From the NCBI GenBank assembly GCA_937998645.1, contig CALLCZ010000094.1:1-33729 (forward strand): 33,729 bases of DNA, given 5' to 3'. Position numbers and translations under genes: made by a program. Source of the stretch: an uncultured Gammaproteobacteria bacterium. GTDB taxonomy: Bacteria; Pseudomonadota; Gammaproteobacteria; SZUA-229. A model generated the notes under the pieces. That model saw nothing but the letters and a program-made list of their open reading frames with translations. It was not told where the DNA came from and searched no databases. The stretch's first letter is position 1, and each line of letters begins with the position of its first letter. This document shows positions 1 to 9,927 of this stretch, in pieces.

Positions 1-561
1 CAATCGAAGGTCGCGTTGCTGCTGCTCGAGCGCTGCAAGCTGGCTGACTTCTTCATCTGTCAATATTGCTGATGCAATGATTGCATTCCGTTTTTGTAAC
101 ACGCGCAGTTCATTTCTTAACTGCAACTCATACTGGCTGACAGTCATGCCATTTGAAGCAACAATATTTTCAAAATAATCCCGGTCGAATTTTCCATCAC
201 GACTGAACAGTGCGGCGATACTTTGCTTCAAACTTTTATCAGAAACCCTGTATCCGGATGAATAGCTGTTTTCCTCAAGAACCACAGAATTAATCAGCTG
301 ATCAAGAACCTGCGTTTTGATTTGTTCATTGGTAAACGGCAGAGCACTTCCAAATTGCTGATTCAGTCTGGCGAGCTGATTTGAGTAAGCATTCTCAAAT
401 TGAATGACTGGTATCTCCTCTCCATTCACCACCGCAGCGAATTGTTTACCGCCTCCGCCGATATAAGACTCTATCCCCCAAAATGCGAAAGGAATAGTAA
501 TCATAATAATGACCAATGCGCCTAACCAGCCTTTGATGCGGTCGTTGATAGCCTGCAGCAT
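1..561 (-). CDS. ppiD: Peptidyl-prolyl isomerase PpiD, N-terminal part (cut by window edge)
   Basis: The reverse strand is open from an ATG at 559-561 to the window edge, giving the first 187 residues. It starts MLQAINDRIKGWLG, followed by one membrane helix at about residues 12-32 and then a SurA-N-like helical domain. This is the layout of PpiD, an inner-membrane-anchored periplasmic chaperone of the SurA/parvulin family that assists folding of exported proteins. The parvulin domain would lie beyond the edge and cannot be checked. Its position downstream of hupB and two tRNA genes matches the usual gammaproteobacterial order lon-hupB-ppiD. The ribosome-binding site is weak. The start is chosen because the short basic stretch before the membrane helix is typical of the family. 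Confidence 0.9.
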   Translation of the reverse strand, partial: MLQAINDRIKGWLGALVIIMITIPFAFWGIESYIGGGGKQFAAVVNGEEIPVIQFENAYSNQLARLNQQFGSALPFTNEQIKTQVLDQLINSVVLEENSYSSGYRVSDKSLKQSIAALFSRDGKFDRDYFENIVASNGMTVSQYELQLRNELRVLQKRNAIIASAILTDEEVSQLAALEQQQRDLRL

Positions 562-601
562 GATTCAGATTGCTCTTGTGTAGTAATTCAATAAAGTACG
601 G

Positions 602-607
602 ATTATA
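602..607 (-). promoter_or_regulatory. Candidate -10 element for ppiD
   Basis: A consensus TATAAT reads on the minus strand about 40 bases upstream of the ppiD start codon. No good -35 hexamer is visible at the right distance. It lies in the tRNA-Asp to ppiD gap, so ppiD may have its own promoter in addition to read-through from hupB and the tRNAs. Confidence 0.4.
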
Positions 608-685
608 CAGAATGTATCAAACAGCAGAAACCACTCGAGCTGTCGTTGTAACGAAAACCCGATGCGTGGTTTGCTGTAAGAAATG

Positions 686-762
686 TGGCGGAGCGGACGG
701 GACTCGAACCCGCGACCCCCGGCGTGACAGGCCGGTATTCTAACCAGCTGAACTACCGCTCC
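686..762 (-). tRNA. tRNA-Asp (anticodon GTC)
   Basis: A complete 77-base cloverleaf on the minus strand. The acceptor GGAGCGG pairs with CCGCTCC, the anticodon loop carries GTC, the T-loop reads GGTTCGAGTCC and the CCA end is encoded at 686-688. It follows tRNA-Val after 3 bases, so the two are clearly one transcript. Confidence 0.97.
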
Positions 763-765
763 AAT

Positions 766-841
766 TGGTGGGTGCTGAGGGGATCGAACCCCCGACATTC
801 GCCTTGTAAGGGCGACGCTCTACCAGCTGAGCTAAGCACCC
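766..841 (-). tRNA. tRNA-Val (anticodon TAC)
   Basis: A complete 76-base cloverleaf on the minus strand. The acceptor GGGTGCT pairs with AGCACCC, the anticodon is TAC and the CCA end is encoded at 766-768. It begins only 16 bases after the hupB stop codon with no terminator between, so it is probably processed from the hupB transcript. Confidence 0.97.
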
Positions 842-857
842 CTACTGAAAGAGCGCG

Positions 858-1130
858 CTAGTTTACGGTATCTTTCAGCGCTTTGCCAGGCTTAAATGCA
901 GGTACATTTGCTGCCGCAATCTGGATTTCTGCGCCTGTTTGTGGGTTACGACCAGTGCGAGCTGCACGCTGACGAACTAAGAAAGTACCAAAGCCAACAA
1001 CACTGACCTGGTCGCCAGATTTCAGCGCATTTGAGATAGCACCAATAACAGCATCGAGTGCACGAGCGGAGTCAGCTTTTGACAAATCTGCTGCGTCAGC
1101 AACAGCGTCAACCAGTTCGGATTTATTCAT
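858..1130 (-). CDS. hupB: DNA-binding protein HU-beta
   Basis: A 90-residue HU-family protein of full usual length. It starts [20 protein letters not shown] and carries the conserved [20 protein letters not shown] turn and the beta-arm that ends in [10 protein letters not shown] dimers bind and bend DNA without sequence specificity and organise the nucleoid. A GGAG ribosome-binding site sits 9 bases before the ATG. It lies directly downstream of lon, as in many Gammaproteobacteria, but has its own strong promoter behind the lon terminator. The downstream tRNA-Val and tRNA-Asp follow without an intervening terminator, so they are likely co-transcribed. Confidence 0.97.
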   Translation of the reverse strand: MNKSELVDAVADAADLSKADSARALDAVIGAISNALKSGDQVSVVGFGTFLVRQRAARTGRNPQTGAEIQIAAANVPAFKPGKALKDTVN

Positions 1131-1225
1131 TAATAGTATCTCCCATGAGGTGTAGTAAATCGTTATTATTTTGTATCACTTGAAAATCAGGCAGCAAAAA
1201 CACTGTAGATGTAAAAGGCTGTGTT

Positions 1226-1254
1226 TTTATACCGTCAGCAACGCGTTATGTCAA
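1226..1254 (-). promoter_or_regulatory. Strong sigma-70 promoter of hupB
   Basis: On the minus strand a perfect -35 TTGACA (1249-1254) is followed by exactly 17 bases and TATAAA (1226-1231). The predicted start near 1219 leaves a leader of about 90 bases before the hupB ATG. This is the best promoter match in the window and fits an abundant nucleoid protein. Confidence 0.8.
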
Positions 1255-1306
1255 TGATTACGTATAAAAAAACTGCTATTTTGCCGGGAAAAATCGGGAT
1301 TTAGTA

Positions 1307-1347
1307 ATAAAAAAACACATGCAATAGTGTGTGCTATTGCATGTGTT
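1307..1347 (-). terminator. Intrinsic terminator after lon
   Basis: A perfect 14-base inverted repeat (1314-1327 and 1334-1347) with a 6-base loop is followed on the minus strand by a run of T. It lies about 20 bases after the lon stop codon and separates lon from the hupB promoter. The stem is AT-rich but long. Confidence 0.8.
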
Positions 1348-1366
1348 CGTTATGTAATACTAATTT

Positions 1367-3802
1367 TTAGTGATGTCGAAGGCCATCCCTGTTCTTTTTG
1401 CCTTTGCCCTGGTTACTTGCTTTTCTGTCACTTGCCGACTTTTCTTCAAGTGGAGTCGGCAATTCGAGTAATGCGAGCTCAAGCACCTGGTCAATCCAGC
1501 GAACCGGCTTGATGTCCAGTTTAGCCATAATATTCTTCGGCATTTCAACCAGGTCTTTCCTGTTCTCCTCCGGAATCAGAACCGTCTTGATTCCAGCCCG
1601 GTGGGCAGCCAGTAATTTTTCCTTCAAGCCGCCTATCGGAAGCACTTCACCGCGTAGAGTAATTTCACCAGTCATGGCGACATTGGCATGAACAGGTATA
1701 CCGGTTAATACGGATGCGATCGCGGTACACATCCCGATACCAGCGCTTGGACCGTCTTTGGGTGTAGCACCTTCAGGTACATGTATATGAATATCTATAT
1801 CATCCTGAAAATCCGGCTCAAGACCCAGTGTAGCTGAACGGCTACGCATAACGGTCATTGCTGCCTGGATAGACTCCTGCATGACATCACCCAGTTGACC
1901 GGTAAATGACAGCTTGCCTTTACCTGGCATAACGGCTGATTCAATGGTAAGTAACTCACCACCGACTTCTGTCCAGGCAAGGCCATTGACCAGGCCAACC
2001 TGGTCATTTTCTTCAGCCTCACCATAACGGAATCGATGAACACCCAGGTATTTCTCCAGGTTACGAGCGCTTACCGAGGTCGCTTTTTCTGTTGGCTTGA
2101 GTACAGCGCTCTTCACAACCTTGCGGCAAATTTTAGCGATTTCGCGTTCCAGGCTTCGCACTCCGGCTTCACGTGTATACAGACGCACGATATCATGCAA
2201 AGCTGAATCACTGACCTGTAACTCGTTATCTTTCAGGCCGTTGTTTTCCATCTGTTTTGGCAACAGATAGTTACGCGCAATAGCGACTTTCTCGTCCTCG
2301 GTATAACCCGGCAAACGAATGACTTCCATGCGATCAAGCAGCGCCGCCGGAATGTTCATGCTGTTGGCAGTAGCGACGAACATGACATCGGATAAATCGA
2401 AATCCACTTCGAGGTAATGGTCAGCAAACGTGTGGTTCTGCTCCGGATCGAGCACTTCAAGCAGTGCTGACGCAGGATCCCCCCTGAAGTCTGCCGCCAT
2501 TTTGTCTATTTCATCGAGCAGGAACAATGGATTTCGTGTACCCACCTTGCTCAGGTTCTGAATCACCTTGCCAGGTAAAGAGCCAATATAGGTTCTGCGG
2601 TGGCCGCGTATCTCTGATTCATCCCGTACGCCACCAAGCGCCATACGTGTATATTTACGATTAGTCGCTCTCGCTATGGATTGACCCAATGATGTCTTAC
2701 CGACACCGGGGGGGCCGACAAGACAGAGAATCGGGCCTTTAAGCTTTTTAACGCGTTGCTGTACTGCAAGATATTCTAGAATACGTTCTTTGACCTTCTC
2801 CAGGCCATAGTGGTCGTCATTCAGTATCTGCTCGGCCTGGCTCAGATCGTTACTGATCTTGGTTTTCTTCTTCCATGGACAGTCCGCAAGCCAGTCGATG
2901 TAATTACGCACAACGGTCGCTTCTGCAGACATCGGCGACATCATTTTCAGCTTGTTGAGTTCATTCATTGCCTTCTTCTTGGCTTCCTTGGGCATGCCGG
3001 CCTTCTCGACTCGCTGTTCCAGCTCTTCGATTTCATTAGGCGCATCTTCCATGTCACCCAGTTCTTTCTGGATGGCTTTCATTTGTTCGTTCAGATAGTA
3101 CTCACGCTGGCTCTTCTCCATTTGCTGCTTGACGCGTCCGCGGATGCGTTTTTCGATCTGCAGCAAATCGATTTCACCATCGATCAGCTTCATCAGGTAT
3201 TCAAGTCTTTCATGCACACCGATGATCTCGAGAATCTTCTGTTTTTCATCGAGTTTTAACGACATGTGTGCTGCGATGGTATCTGACATGCGCGATGGCT
3301 CGTCTATACCAGACAGCGAGGTCAGGATTTCGGCCGGTACCTTCTTGTTCAGCTTTACGTATTGATCAAATGCACCCAGAATTGATCTGGAAAGGATTTC
3401 CAGCTCCTTGTCATCGATCGACACCTCGTTTTCGAGCAGGCTATATCCGGCGACGAAAAATTCATCACCGTCCCTGAGGTTATGAACAGCTGCACGCTGT
3501 ACGCCCTCGACCAGAACCTTGATAGTGCCATCAGGCAGTTTCAATAGCTGCAATATGGTTGCCATGGTGCCGATTTCATGCACATCATCGACAGCAGGCT
3601 CATCGATATCCGCACTTTTCTGGGCAACCAGCAGGATCTGCTTGTTGTCCTGCATGGCAGCATCGAGCGCCTTGATGGATTTTTCACGACCGACAAACAG
3701 GGGGATTACCATGTGCGGGTAAACCACGACGTCTCTTAGCGGTAATACGGGTACTTCAGTTGCGCTGGTATTCGAATCGTTCTGATCAGTAGCTGTGGCC
3801 AT
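1367..3802 (-). CDS. lon: ATP-dependent protease Lon
   Basis: An 811-residue protein of normal length for LonA. The N-terminal substrate-binding domain begins with [20 protein letters not shown]. The AAA+ module has Walker A GPPGVGKT near residue 360 and Walker B FLLDEID. The C-terminal protease has the catalytic serine in [10 protein letters not shown] and the lysine in [10 protein letters not shown], the Ser-Lys dyad of family S16. Lon degrades misfolded and short-lived regulatory proteins in the cytoplasm. The C-terminal tail is lysine-rich and variable. A GAGG ribosome-binding site lies 5 bases before the ATG. It follows clpX by 75 bases, which hold a heat-shock-like promoter, and ends at an intrinsic terminator. 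Confidence 0.98.
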   Translation of the reverse strand: MATATDQNDSNTSATEVPVLPLRDVVVYPHMVIPLFVGREKSIKALDAAMQDNKQILLVAQKSADIDEPAVDDVHEIGTMATILQLLKLPDGTIKVLVEGVQRAAVHNLRDGDEFFVAGYSLLENEVSIDDKELEILSRSILGAFDQYVKLNKKVPAEILTSLSGIDEPSRMSDTIAAHMSLKLDEKQKILEIIGVHERLEYLMKLIDGEIDLLQIEKRIRGRVKQQMEKSQREYYLNEQMKAIQKELGDMEDAPNEIEELEQRVEKAGMPKEAKKKAMNELNKLKMMSPMSAEATVVRNYIDWLADCPWKKKTKISNDLSQAEQILNDDHYGLEKVKERILEYLAVQQRVKKLKGPILCLVGPPGVGKTSLGQSIARATNRKYTRMALGGVRDESEIRGHRRTYIGSLPGKVIQNLSKVGTRNPLFLLDEIDKMAADFRGDPASALLEVLDPEQNHTFADHYLEVDFDLSDVMFVATANSMNIPAALLDRMEVIRLPGYTEDEKVAIARNYLLPKQMENNGLKDNELQVSDSALHDIVRLYTREAGVRSLEREIAKICRKVVKSAVLKPTEKATSVSARNLEKYLGVHRFRYGEAEENDQVGLVNGLAWTEVGGELLTIESAVMPGKGKLSFTGQLGDVMQESIQAAMTVMRSRSATLGLEPDFQDDIDIHIHVPEGATPKDGPSAGIGMCTAIASVLTGIPVHANVAMTGEITLRGEVLPIGGLKEKLLAAHRAGIKTVLIPEENRKDLVEMPKNIMAKLDIKPVRWIDQVLELALLELPTPLEEKSASDRKASNQGKGKKNRDGLRHH

Positions 3803-3829
3803 AGGTGCCTCAAAAGGTTGTTTCCTTGT

Positions 3830-3857
3830 TTATGTGGTCAGATTCGGAGACTTCAAG
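3830..3857 (-). promoter_or_regulatory. Candidate sigma-32 (heat-shock) promoter of lon
   Basis: In the clpX-lon gap the minus strand reads CTTGAA (3852-3857), 14 bases, then CCACATAA (3830-3837). This resembles the sigma-32 consensus CTTGAA / CCCCAT with an allowed spacing. lon is a classical heat-shock gene in Gammaproteobacteria, which supports the call. The -10 part is imperfect. Confidence 0.5.
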
Positions 3858-3877
3858 CCTGCCGGGCCACCTAATTA

Positions 3878-5155
3878 TTATTCTTGTGACGCGTGAAGGC
3901 TCTCACCACCCTCATAAACGAGGAAGGGCTTGTTGATCCCTTCTATTACAGATTCATCGATCACCACCTTGGCGACATCTTGCTGTGATGGCAGTTCATA
4001 CATGGTATCGAGTAATACATTTTCCAGGATAGTACGCAGACCGCGAGCGCCCGTTTTGCGCGCCATGGCCTTTCTTGCAATCGCCCTCAAGGCATCATCG
4101 CGCAATTCAAGCTCGCAGCCTTCCATCTCAATCATCTTGGAATACTGTTTAGCGAGTGCATTTTTAGGCTCTTTCAGGATGGTAACCAGTGCATCTTCAT
4201 CGAGTTCTTCGAGCGTAGCAATAACCGGCAGACGGCCGACAAATTCCGGGATCAATCCGTACTGGATTAAATCATCTGCTTCCAGATTAGCGAGCACCTC
4301 GGAGGGACTCAACTGATTATCCTTGCTGCGTACCTGTGCACCGAAACCAATGCCACTTTTATCCGAGCGGTCTCTGACAACCTTGTCGAGGCCTGAAAAT
4401 GCGCCGCCGCAAATGAACAGTATCTTTGCAGTATCAACCTGCAGGAATTCCTGCTGTGGATGCTTGCGCCCGCCCTGAGGTGGAACAGAGGCGATGGTGC
4501 CTTCGATTAGCTTGAGCAATGCCTGCTGTACACCCTCACCCGATACATCACGCGTAATAGAGGGGTTATCTGACTTGCGTGATATCTTGTCTATTTCATC
4601 AATATAGACGATACCGGTCTGTGCTTTATCAACGTCATAATCACACTTCTGAAGAAGTTTCTGGATAATATTTTCAACATCTTCACCAACATAACCGGCC
4701 TCGGTTAAGGTTGTCGCATCAGCGATGGTGAAAGGCACATTGAGCAGGCGCGCCATGGTTTCCGCCAACAGGGTTTTACCCGAGCCAGTGGGGCCGATCA
4801 GCAGGATGTTGCTTTTTGAGAGTTCGATATCGTCTTTCTTATGCTTGACTTCAAGACGCTTGTAGTGATTGTAAACCGCAACTGACAACACCTTCTTGGC
4901 GCGTTCCTGGCCAATCACGTAATCGTTCAATATGGCATTGATTTCCTGCGGGGTTGGCAATTTGCGGATTGCCGTGGTGGATTCCTCTTCCATCTCTTCG
5001 CGAATGATGTCATTGCAAAGCTCGACACATTCATCACAGACATAAACCGAAGGTCCCGCAATCAGTTTCTTAACCTCGTGCTGGCTTTTGCCGCAAAAGG
5101 AGCAATAAAGCAGCTTTTCGGTATCGTTACCAGAATGGTTATTGTCGTCGCTCAT
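3878..5155 (-). CDS. clpX: ATP-dependent Clp protease ATP-binding subunit ClpX
   Basis: A 425-residue protein of full length. The N-terminal zinc-binding domain has four cysteines (C18, C21, C40, C43) that bind substrates and adaptors. The AAA+ domain carries Walker A GPTGSGKT near residue 120, the pore loop GYVGED, Walker [10 protein letters not shown] and sensor residues near TGARGLR. The IGF loop that docks on ClpP appears as GIGFGAQ. ClpX unfolds proteins and feeds them to ClpP. An AAGGGG ribosome-binding site precedes the ATG by 5 bases. The 192-base gap after clpP holds a possible separate promoter. Confidence 0.98.
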   Translation of the reverse strand: MSDDNNHSGNDTEKLLYCSFCGKSQHEVKKLIAGPSVYVCDECVELCNDIIREEMEEESTTAIRKLPTPQEINAILNDYVIGQERAKKVLSVAVYNHYKRLEVKHKKDDIELSKSNILLIGPTGSGKTLLAETMARLLNVPFTIADATTLTEAGYVGEDVENIIQKLLQKCDYDVDKAQTGIVYIDEIDKISRKSDNPSITRDVSGEGVQQALLKLIEGTIASVPPQGGRKHPQQEFLQVDTAKILFICGGAFSGLDKVVRDRSDKSGIGFGAQVRSKDNQLSPSEVLANLEADDLIQYGLIPEFVGRLPVIATLEELDEDALVTILKEPKNALAKQYSKMIEMEGCELELRDDALRAIARKAMARKTGARGLRTILENVLLDTMYELPSQQDVAKVVIDESVIEGINKPFLVYEGGESLHASQE

Positions 5156-5234
5156 GAATACCCCTTAGTTATGACCACAACTCTACATTGCCAATTTCGC
5201 GTGGCGCTTGCAAGTTTTTACGAAGGTTTACGAT

Positions 5235-5240
5235 ATTATA
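5235..5240 (-). promoter_or_regulatory. Candidate -10 element for clpX
   Basis: A consensus TATAAT reads on the minus strand about 80 bases before the clpX ATG, within the 192-base clpP-clpX gap. The hexamer 17 bases upstream, TTATCG, is a poor -35. A second promoter for clpX separate from clpP is known in relatives, so this is plausible but unproven. Confidence 0.35.
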
Positions 5241-5347
5241 TAGACAATAGCGCAATTCGATAATTTCATCAGGGATTTTCTGACAAAATAGCCATTTTTC
5301 CACATCAAACTGCCACAATACACCCACTCGAGCGTATTTTTAACCCA

Positions 5348-5977
5348 TTAAGTACGGGTATTTAATACTTCGTCGATGATTCCGTACCCGGCAGCATCTG
5401 CGCTGCTCATAAAATTATCACGTTCGGTATCATCCCCAATCTTTTCAATAGGTTGGCCGGTATGATCTGACAAAATCTTGTTCAACTGGTCACGAATTTT
5501 GAGAATTTCACGGGCGTGAATATCAATGTCCGAGGCCTGGCCCTGGAAGCCGCCCAGTGGTTGATGAATCATCACGCGTGAGTGCGGCAGGCAATAGCGC
5601 TTGCCCTTGCAGCCGCCTGCCAGCAATACTGCGCCCATGCTGGCCGCCTGGCCGACACACAAGGTGCTGATGTCCGGTTTTACGAACTGCATGGTGTCAT
5701 AAATCGCAAGCCCGGCAGTAACAACACCCCCGGGTGAATTGATGTAGAGCGAAATATCCTTGTCCGGATTCTCTGATTCCAGGTAAAGCAACTGCGCCAC
5801 AACCAGGTTGGCCATATGGTCATCTACCGGCCCGACAACGAAAATAACCCGCTCCTTGAGCAAGCGTGAATAGATATCGTATGAACGTTCCCCGCGGGAG
5901 GTTTGCTCTACGACCATTGGTATAAGATTCAACGCCCTGGTATTCAGCGCACCTTCAGAATGATCTCTATGTTGCAT
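5348..5977 (-). CDS. clpP: ATP-dependent Clp protease proteolytic subunit ClpP
   Basis: A 209-residue serine peptidase of family S14. The catalytic triad is visible: Ser113 in [14 protein letters not shown], His138 in [13 protein letters not shown] and Asp187 in DTERDNFMS. The first 14 or so residues, before [11 protein letters not shown], look like the short propeptide removed on maturation. Fourteen subunits form the chamber that ClpX feeds. An AGGTAA ribosome-binding site lies a few bases before the ATG. The gene follows tig by 47 bases, so tig-clpP is likely one transcript. Confidence 0.98.
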   Translation of the reverse strand: MQHRDHSEGALNTRALNLIPMVVEQTSRGERSYDIYSRLLKERVIFVVGPVDDHMANLVVAQLLYLESENPDKDISLYINSPGGVVTAGLAIYDTMQFVKPDISTLCVGQAASMGAVLLAGGCKGKRYCLPHSRVMIHQPLGGFQGQASDIDIHAREILKIRDQLNKILSDHTGQPIEKIGDDTERDNFMSSADAAGYGIIDEVLNTRT

Positions 5978-6024
5978 TTCAGTTACCTGTTAATTATTTT
6001 GGATACAGCATATATATAGCTGAT

Positions 6025-7308
6025 TTATACTGCAGCATTCATTAGATCATCGAATGAGCGTTCAGTTTCATTAACTTCTGCCTGGTCTATAATCCAGTCC
6101 ACCACCATGTCTTCCATTACCAGCGTTTCGATGCCCCTTAATAACTGCGGGTTACTCTGATAATAGCGGACAAATTCCTCCGGGTCTTCATAATCCTTCG
6201 ACATTATTTCAACACGTTCACGTACTTTTTCAGCATCGGGCTGGATTGCGGCAGTTTTTACCACCTCCGCCAGTATCAGACCAAGTTTGACGCGTCGCAT
6301 TGCATCGTTGGTGTAGGCTTCAACTGGCTGTTCTGATCCCGGTAACTGCGCAGCCGTTTGCTTCTGCAGGGTTTCTGCTTCCTCGCGAACAATTGCTGCA
6401 GGAACATCGATCGGATTTGCTTCTACCAGCTTGTCCATAACAGCATTTTTCATTTCAGTTCGAATACGGTTTTCCAGTTCACGCGTCATGTTACCGCGAA
6501 TATCTTCACGTAATTTCTCTGTGTTGCCATCTTCAACACCAAATGATTTGGCAAATTCTTCATCCACTTCCGGCAATGAGGACTCTTCGACGGTTTTTAC
6601 CGTGACCGCAAACTCAGCTTCCTTGCCCGCAAGATGCTCCGCCTTGTAATCATCAGGGAAATTAACCTTGAATGTCGTTTCATCACCTGCTTTAACTCCC
6701 TTCAGATTACCCTCGAAACCCGGGATCATGGCGCCTGAACCAATGACTACAGGTACGCTGTCAGCACTGCCACCATCGAATACTTCACCATCGATCATGC
6801 CCTTGAAGTCGATCACAACCTTGTCGCCATCACCGGCGGCACGCTCTACTTCACTCCAGCTGGAGCGCTGCTTACGCAGTGTCTCGATCATTTTTTCGAC
6901 ATCCGCATCGGTCACTGATGATTTGATCTTTTCCAGCTTTATGCCGGCTACAGGTGCCAGCTCAACATCAGGATAGACTTCAAATGTAGCGGTAAACTCG
7001 AGCGGCTCACCCTGCTTGAAACTCTCAGCGGAAATGGACGGATCACCGGCCGGGTTCAGATTTTCCTGTACCAGGGCATCGCGGAATGAGTTCTGCATTA
7101 ATTCACCGGCCACTTCCTGGAAAACCTGTGCGCCATAGTGCTGCTTGACGACTTTCAGTGGCACCTTGCCGGGACGAAAACCGTCTATTTTCACGCGTGG
7201 CAGCATCGATTTCAGCCGGCTCTCGACCTGCATATCTACTGTTTCGGTAGGAATCTGTATTTTCAGCTTGCGCTCGAGACCTTCGCCCGCTTCGACTGAC
7301 ACCTGCAT
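6025..7308 (-). CDS. tig: Trigger factor, ribosome-associated chaperone
   Basis: A 427-residue protein starting MQVSVEAGEGLERK. The N-terminal ribosome-binding domain has the signature GFRPGKVP (residues 43-50). The middle FKBP-type prolyl isomerase domain begins GDKVVIDFKGMIDGE, and the C-terminal helical arms follow. Trigger factor binds ribosomal protein L23 at the tunnel exit and shields nascent chains. The open frame continues 48 codons further upstream, but that extension runs through tRNA-Leu and is not protein. The chosen ATG has a GAGGT ribosome-binding site 6 bases upstream. Only 36 bases separate it from tRNA-Leu, so it is probably transcribed through the tRNA. Confidence 0.97.
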   Translation of the reverse strand: MQVSVEAGEGLERKLKIQIPTETVDMQVESRLKSMLPRVKIDGFRPGKVPLKVVKQHYGAQVFQEVAGELMQNSFRDALVQENLNPAGDPSISAESFKQGEPLEFTATFEVYPDVELAPVAGIKLEKIKSSVTDADVEKMIETLRKQRSSWSEVERAAGDGDKVVIDFKGMIDGEVFDGGSADSVPVVIGSGAMIPGFEGNLKGVKAGDETTFKVNFPDDYKAEHLAGKEAEFAVTVKTVEESSLPEVDEEFAKSFGVEDGNTEKLREDIRGNMTRELENRIRTEMKNAVMDKLVEANPIDVPAAIVREEAETLQKQTAAQLPGSEQPVEAYTNDAMRRVKLGLILAEVVKTAAIQPDAEKVRERVEIMSKDYEDPEEFVRYYQSNPQLLRGIETLVMEDMVVDWIIDQAEVNETERSFDDLMNAAV

Positions 7309-7344
7309 AATAACCTCGGTACTTAATTGATTTAATATGGAATA

Positions 7345-7428
<84 letters not shown>

Positions 7429-7442
7429 AAACTTGGGGGCGA

Positions 7443-7448
7443 ATCTTA
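7443..7448 (-). promoter_or_regulatory. Candidate tRNA-Leu promoter with GC-rich discriminator
   Basis: On the minus strand TAAGAT is followed directly by TCGCCCCC and then the tRNA, with a predicted leader of about 8 bases. A GC-rich discriminator after the -10 is typical of stringently controlled stable-RNA promoters. Any -35 would fall inside the neighbouring terminator hairpin, and none is convincing there. Confidence 0.4.
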
Positions 7449-7450
7449 TC

Positions 7451-7475
7451 AAAAAAGCCCGCTTTATGCGGGCTT
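7451..7475 (-). terminator. Intrinsic terminator of the MacAB-like operon
   Basis: The stem AAGCCCGC / GCGGGCTT with a 5-base loop is followed on the minus strand by six T. It lies about 35 bases after the last permease gene and 22 bases before tRNA-Leu. It insulates the export operon from the tRNA-tig-clp block. Confidence 0.88.
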
Positions 7476-7510
7476 ATTAACAACCGGATAAGTGTATATT
7501 TATGAACAGA

Positions 7511-8710
7511 TTATTCTGACCTCAATGCCTCAACCGGATCCAGCAGCGCAGCACGTCTCGCCGGCAGCACGCCGGCCAGCAGGCCAATCACGACCGCTAC
7601 TGCCTCCGCCAGCAACACATAAATCACCGGTGTATGTACAGGGAGCGCGGGTAATGCCAGATGCAACAGCTGTGCGATACCGATTCCCAGCACCAGGCCA
7701 CTCAAACCGCCAACTGCCGCAAGCACGATCGCCTCGCCCAGAAACAGGCTCAAAACCTGCGACTGCCTGGCGCCAAGCGCGCGTAATAAACCAATTTCAT
7801 TGGTGCGCTCATTAATCGCTATCGTCATGATAGTCACGATACCTATTGCACCGACCAGCAAGGAAATACCACCGATGGCAGCTACAGCAAAAGTCAGAAC
7901 ATCCAGCACCGAACCCAGCACATCAAGCATCTGCTGCTGCGTTGTGATAGTTACATCCTCCCTGTCATGCCTCGCCTCAAGCAGACTTTTGATACCGTCC
8001 ACCACAGTATCAACGGTCGTTCCCTCCTCATACATCACATCAATCTGGAATAAGGTATCTTTATTGAACAGGCTCAATGCGCGTGCAGCAGGGATATAAA
8101 CCGTATCATCAAGATCAAATCCCAGTACTGTACCCTTTGACTCCATTACACCTATCACGCGATAGCGACTACCACCGATGGTGATGCGCTGTCCCAGCGG
8201 ATTACGCTCACCAAACAACTCCTGCCTTAACTTGCTGCCAAGCACAGCAAAAGCGCGAGGTGCCACCGGGTCATCCTCGGGTAAAAAACGCCCGGATTTA
8301 ACCCGCATATTGTAAGCTTCTGGCCACTCGGAACCCGACCCATAAATCGTCGTACGTCGACGCCGATTATCTGCCTCAACCTCGGCATTACCCTGTACCA
8401 GCGGTACAACTGCACGCGCATAAGGCAAGCGTTTTAATGCTTCAGAATCTTCAATCGTCAGAGGACGCTCGGTTCCAAATCCACCCACGTTGGCTCCGGA
8501 AGTCGTTGTCTTGCCCGGATTAATACTGATCAGTGTTGTGCCAAACTGGGTGAATTCAGAAAGCACAAACTGATGTAAGCCTTCGCCAATGGAGGTCAGC
8601 AGAACCACTGCCGCAATACCAACTGAAATACCCAGCGATGTCAGAAAACTTCGCATACGGTGTGCGATCAGTGAAGTACCGGTCAAATTGAGAAAATCCC
8701 GGGTACGCAT
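7511..8710 (-). CDS. MacB/FtsX-type ABC transporter permease (second of two)
   Basis: A 399-residue permease. An N-terminal membrane helix (about residues 15-40, within RSFLTSLGISVGIAAVVLLT) is followed by a large periplasmic MacB-type domain. Three C-terminal helices form the FtsX domain, which contains NERTNEIGLLRALGARQ and ends PARRAALLDPVEALRSE. Such permeases transmit ATPase motion mechanically to a periplasmic adaptor to expel lipids, peptides or toxins. The frame stays open 55 codons further upstream, but that part overlaps the previous gene and is not permease-like. The ATG at 8710 follows the preceding stop codon by 2 bases, which indicates translational coupling. The substrate is unknown. 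Confidence 0.9.
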   Translation of the reverse strand: MRTRDFLNLTGTSLIAHRMRSFLTSLGISVGIAAVVLLTSIGEGLHQFVLSEFTQFGTTLISINPGKTTTSGANVGGFGTERPLTIEDSEALKRLPYARAVVPLVQGNAEVEADNRRRRTTIYGSGSEWPEAYNMRVKSGRFLPEDDPVAPRAFAVLGSKLRQELFGERNPLGQRITIGGSRYRVIGVMESKGTVLGFDLDDTVYIPAARALSLFNKDTLFQIDVMYEEGTTVDTVVDGIKSLLEARHDREDVTITTQQQMLDVLGSVLDVLTFAVAAIGGISLLVGAIGIVTIMTIAINERTNEIGLLRALGARQSQVLSLFLGEAIVLAAVGGLSGLVLGIGIAQLLHLALPALPVHTPVIYVLLAEAVAVVIGLLAGVLPARRAALLDPVEALRSE

Positions 8711-8712
8711 CT

Positions 8713-9927
8713 TTAGCGCCCTGACAAGGCCAGCACCGGGTCCAGCCGCGCTGCACGGCGTGCCGGCATTAAACTGAATAGCAACCCTGTTATTACAGCA
8801 ACTGCCAGTGCTATAACAATTGCCCAAGCAGGCGCGTAGGCCGGCAGATCCGGGAAAGCATAGCGTATTGACCAACTACCGAGCTGACCCAGTAAAAAAC
8901 CAACGATCGCGCCCAATGAAGACAACATAAAGGCTTCGGCCAGAATCAGCATGATTATCTGCCGTGGCGAAGCACCAAGCGCTTTGAGTAAACCGATTTC
9001 TGCGGTGCGTTGCGACACCGCAACCAGCATTACATTCATGATCAAAATACCGGCTACCGCGAGGCTGATTGCAGCAATACCGCCCACCGCATAGGTCAGC
9101 GCCCCGAGTATTCGGTCGAATGTCTGAAGCACGGCATCCTGTGTTATTACAGTGACATCTTTTTTGCCCTGATGCCGTTCTTGCAGTGTATCGATAATGA
9201 ACTGTTTTACCGGCTCGATGGCTTCGCGTGTCTTTGCTTCCACCAGGATACGAAACACCGATGAAGTATTGAAGATTTGCTGTGCTGAAGCAATCGGTAT
9301 CATGATGGTTTCCTGCACATCAACACCGATTGATCGCCCTTTTGAACCCATAACCCCTATTACGCGAAAACGACTGTCACCGATACGGATCCATTTACCC
9401 AGAGCACGTTCTGCACCGAATAATTCATCGCGTATTTTGCTGCCGATCACTGTCACCGGGGAAGCCCGATCAAGATCGATTGCCGGCAAAAACTTTCCTT
9501 GCGCCAGTTCCCAGTGTCGTATAGCCAGCATCTCATGAGTGGTGCCCAGCACAACGACTTCGCGCGAACGGCTTAAATAGCTGACATCGGCTGAACCGAC
9601 GTTAATCGGCGCTATTCTTCTAACCTTGTAGCTGCGTGTTAAAGCCAGTGCATCATTCAACGTCAGATCACGCGGTGTCTCACCCATCATCGTGGTTGGA
9701 TTAATGCCAGCCGTTTCAGATCGTCCCGGGAAAACAATAATCAGGTTGGTGCCCAGTGATGCGAACCGGTCCATGACATACAAGCGCGCGCCCTCACCCA
9801 GAGATGTCAGCACCACGACAGCCGACACCCCAATCGCCATCGCTGTCAGCATCAGCCAGGTTCGTGTTGGGTAACCGCGTAACGCGCCCCATGAAAACCA
9901 TGCTATATCGGGACTATGAAGCTTCAT
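8713..9927 (-). CDS. MacB/FtsX-type ABC transporter permease (first of two)
   Basis: A 404-residue paralogue of the next gene with the same plan: N-terminal helix around TWLMLTAMAIGVSAVVVLTS, a MacB-like periplasmic domain, and three C-terminal helices with QRTAEIGLLKALGASPRQ and PARRAARLDPVLAL. The two permeases probably form a heterodimer with the adjacent ATPase. The ATG at 9927 is chosen; in-frame GTG at 9948 and ATG at 9942 are alternatives. All overlap the end of the ATPase gene (14 bases for the chosen start), so translation is coupled. The ribosome-binding site is weak. Confidence 0.88.
   Translation of the reverse strand: MKLHSPDIAWFSWGALRGYPTRTWLMLTAMAIGVSAVVVLTSLGEGARLYVMDRFASLGTNLIIVFPGRSETAGINPTTMMGETPRDLTLNDALALTRSYKVRRIAPINVGSADVSYLSRSREVVVLGTTHEMLAIRHWELAQGKFLPAIDLDRASPVTVIGSKIRDELFGAERALGKWIRIGDSRFRVIGVMGSKGRSIGVDVQETIMIPIASAQQIFNTSSVFRILVEAKTREAIEPVKQFIIDTLQERHQGKKDVTVITQDAVLQTFDRILGALTYAVGGIAAISLAVAGILIMNVMLVAVSQRTAEIGLLKALGASPRQIIMLILAEAFMLSSLGAIVGFLLGQLGSWSIRYAFPDLPAYAPAWAIVIALAVAVITGLLFSLMPARRAARLDPVLALSGR

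Noticed and set aside
565..798. Open frame of 77 codons on the minus strand
   Set aside because: It runs through tRNA-Asp and part of tRNA-Val; the coding look comes from the tRNA genes.
8711..8875. N-terminal extension of the second permease by 55 residues
   Set aside because: It overlaps the previous permease gene in another frame, is not permease-like, and an ATG lies just after the upstream stop codon.
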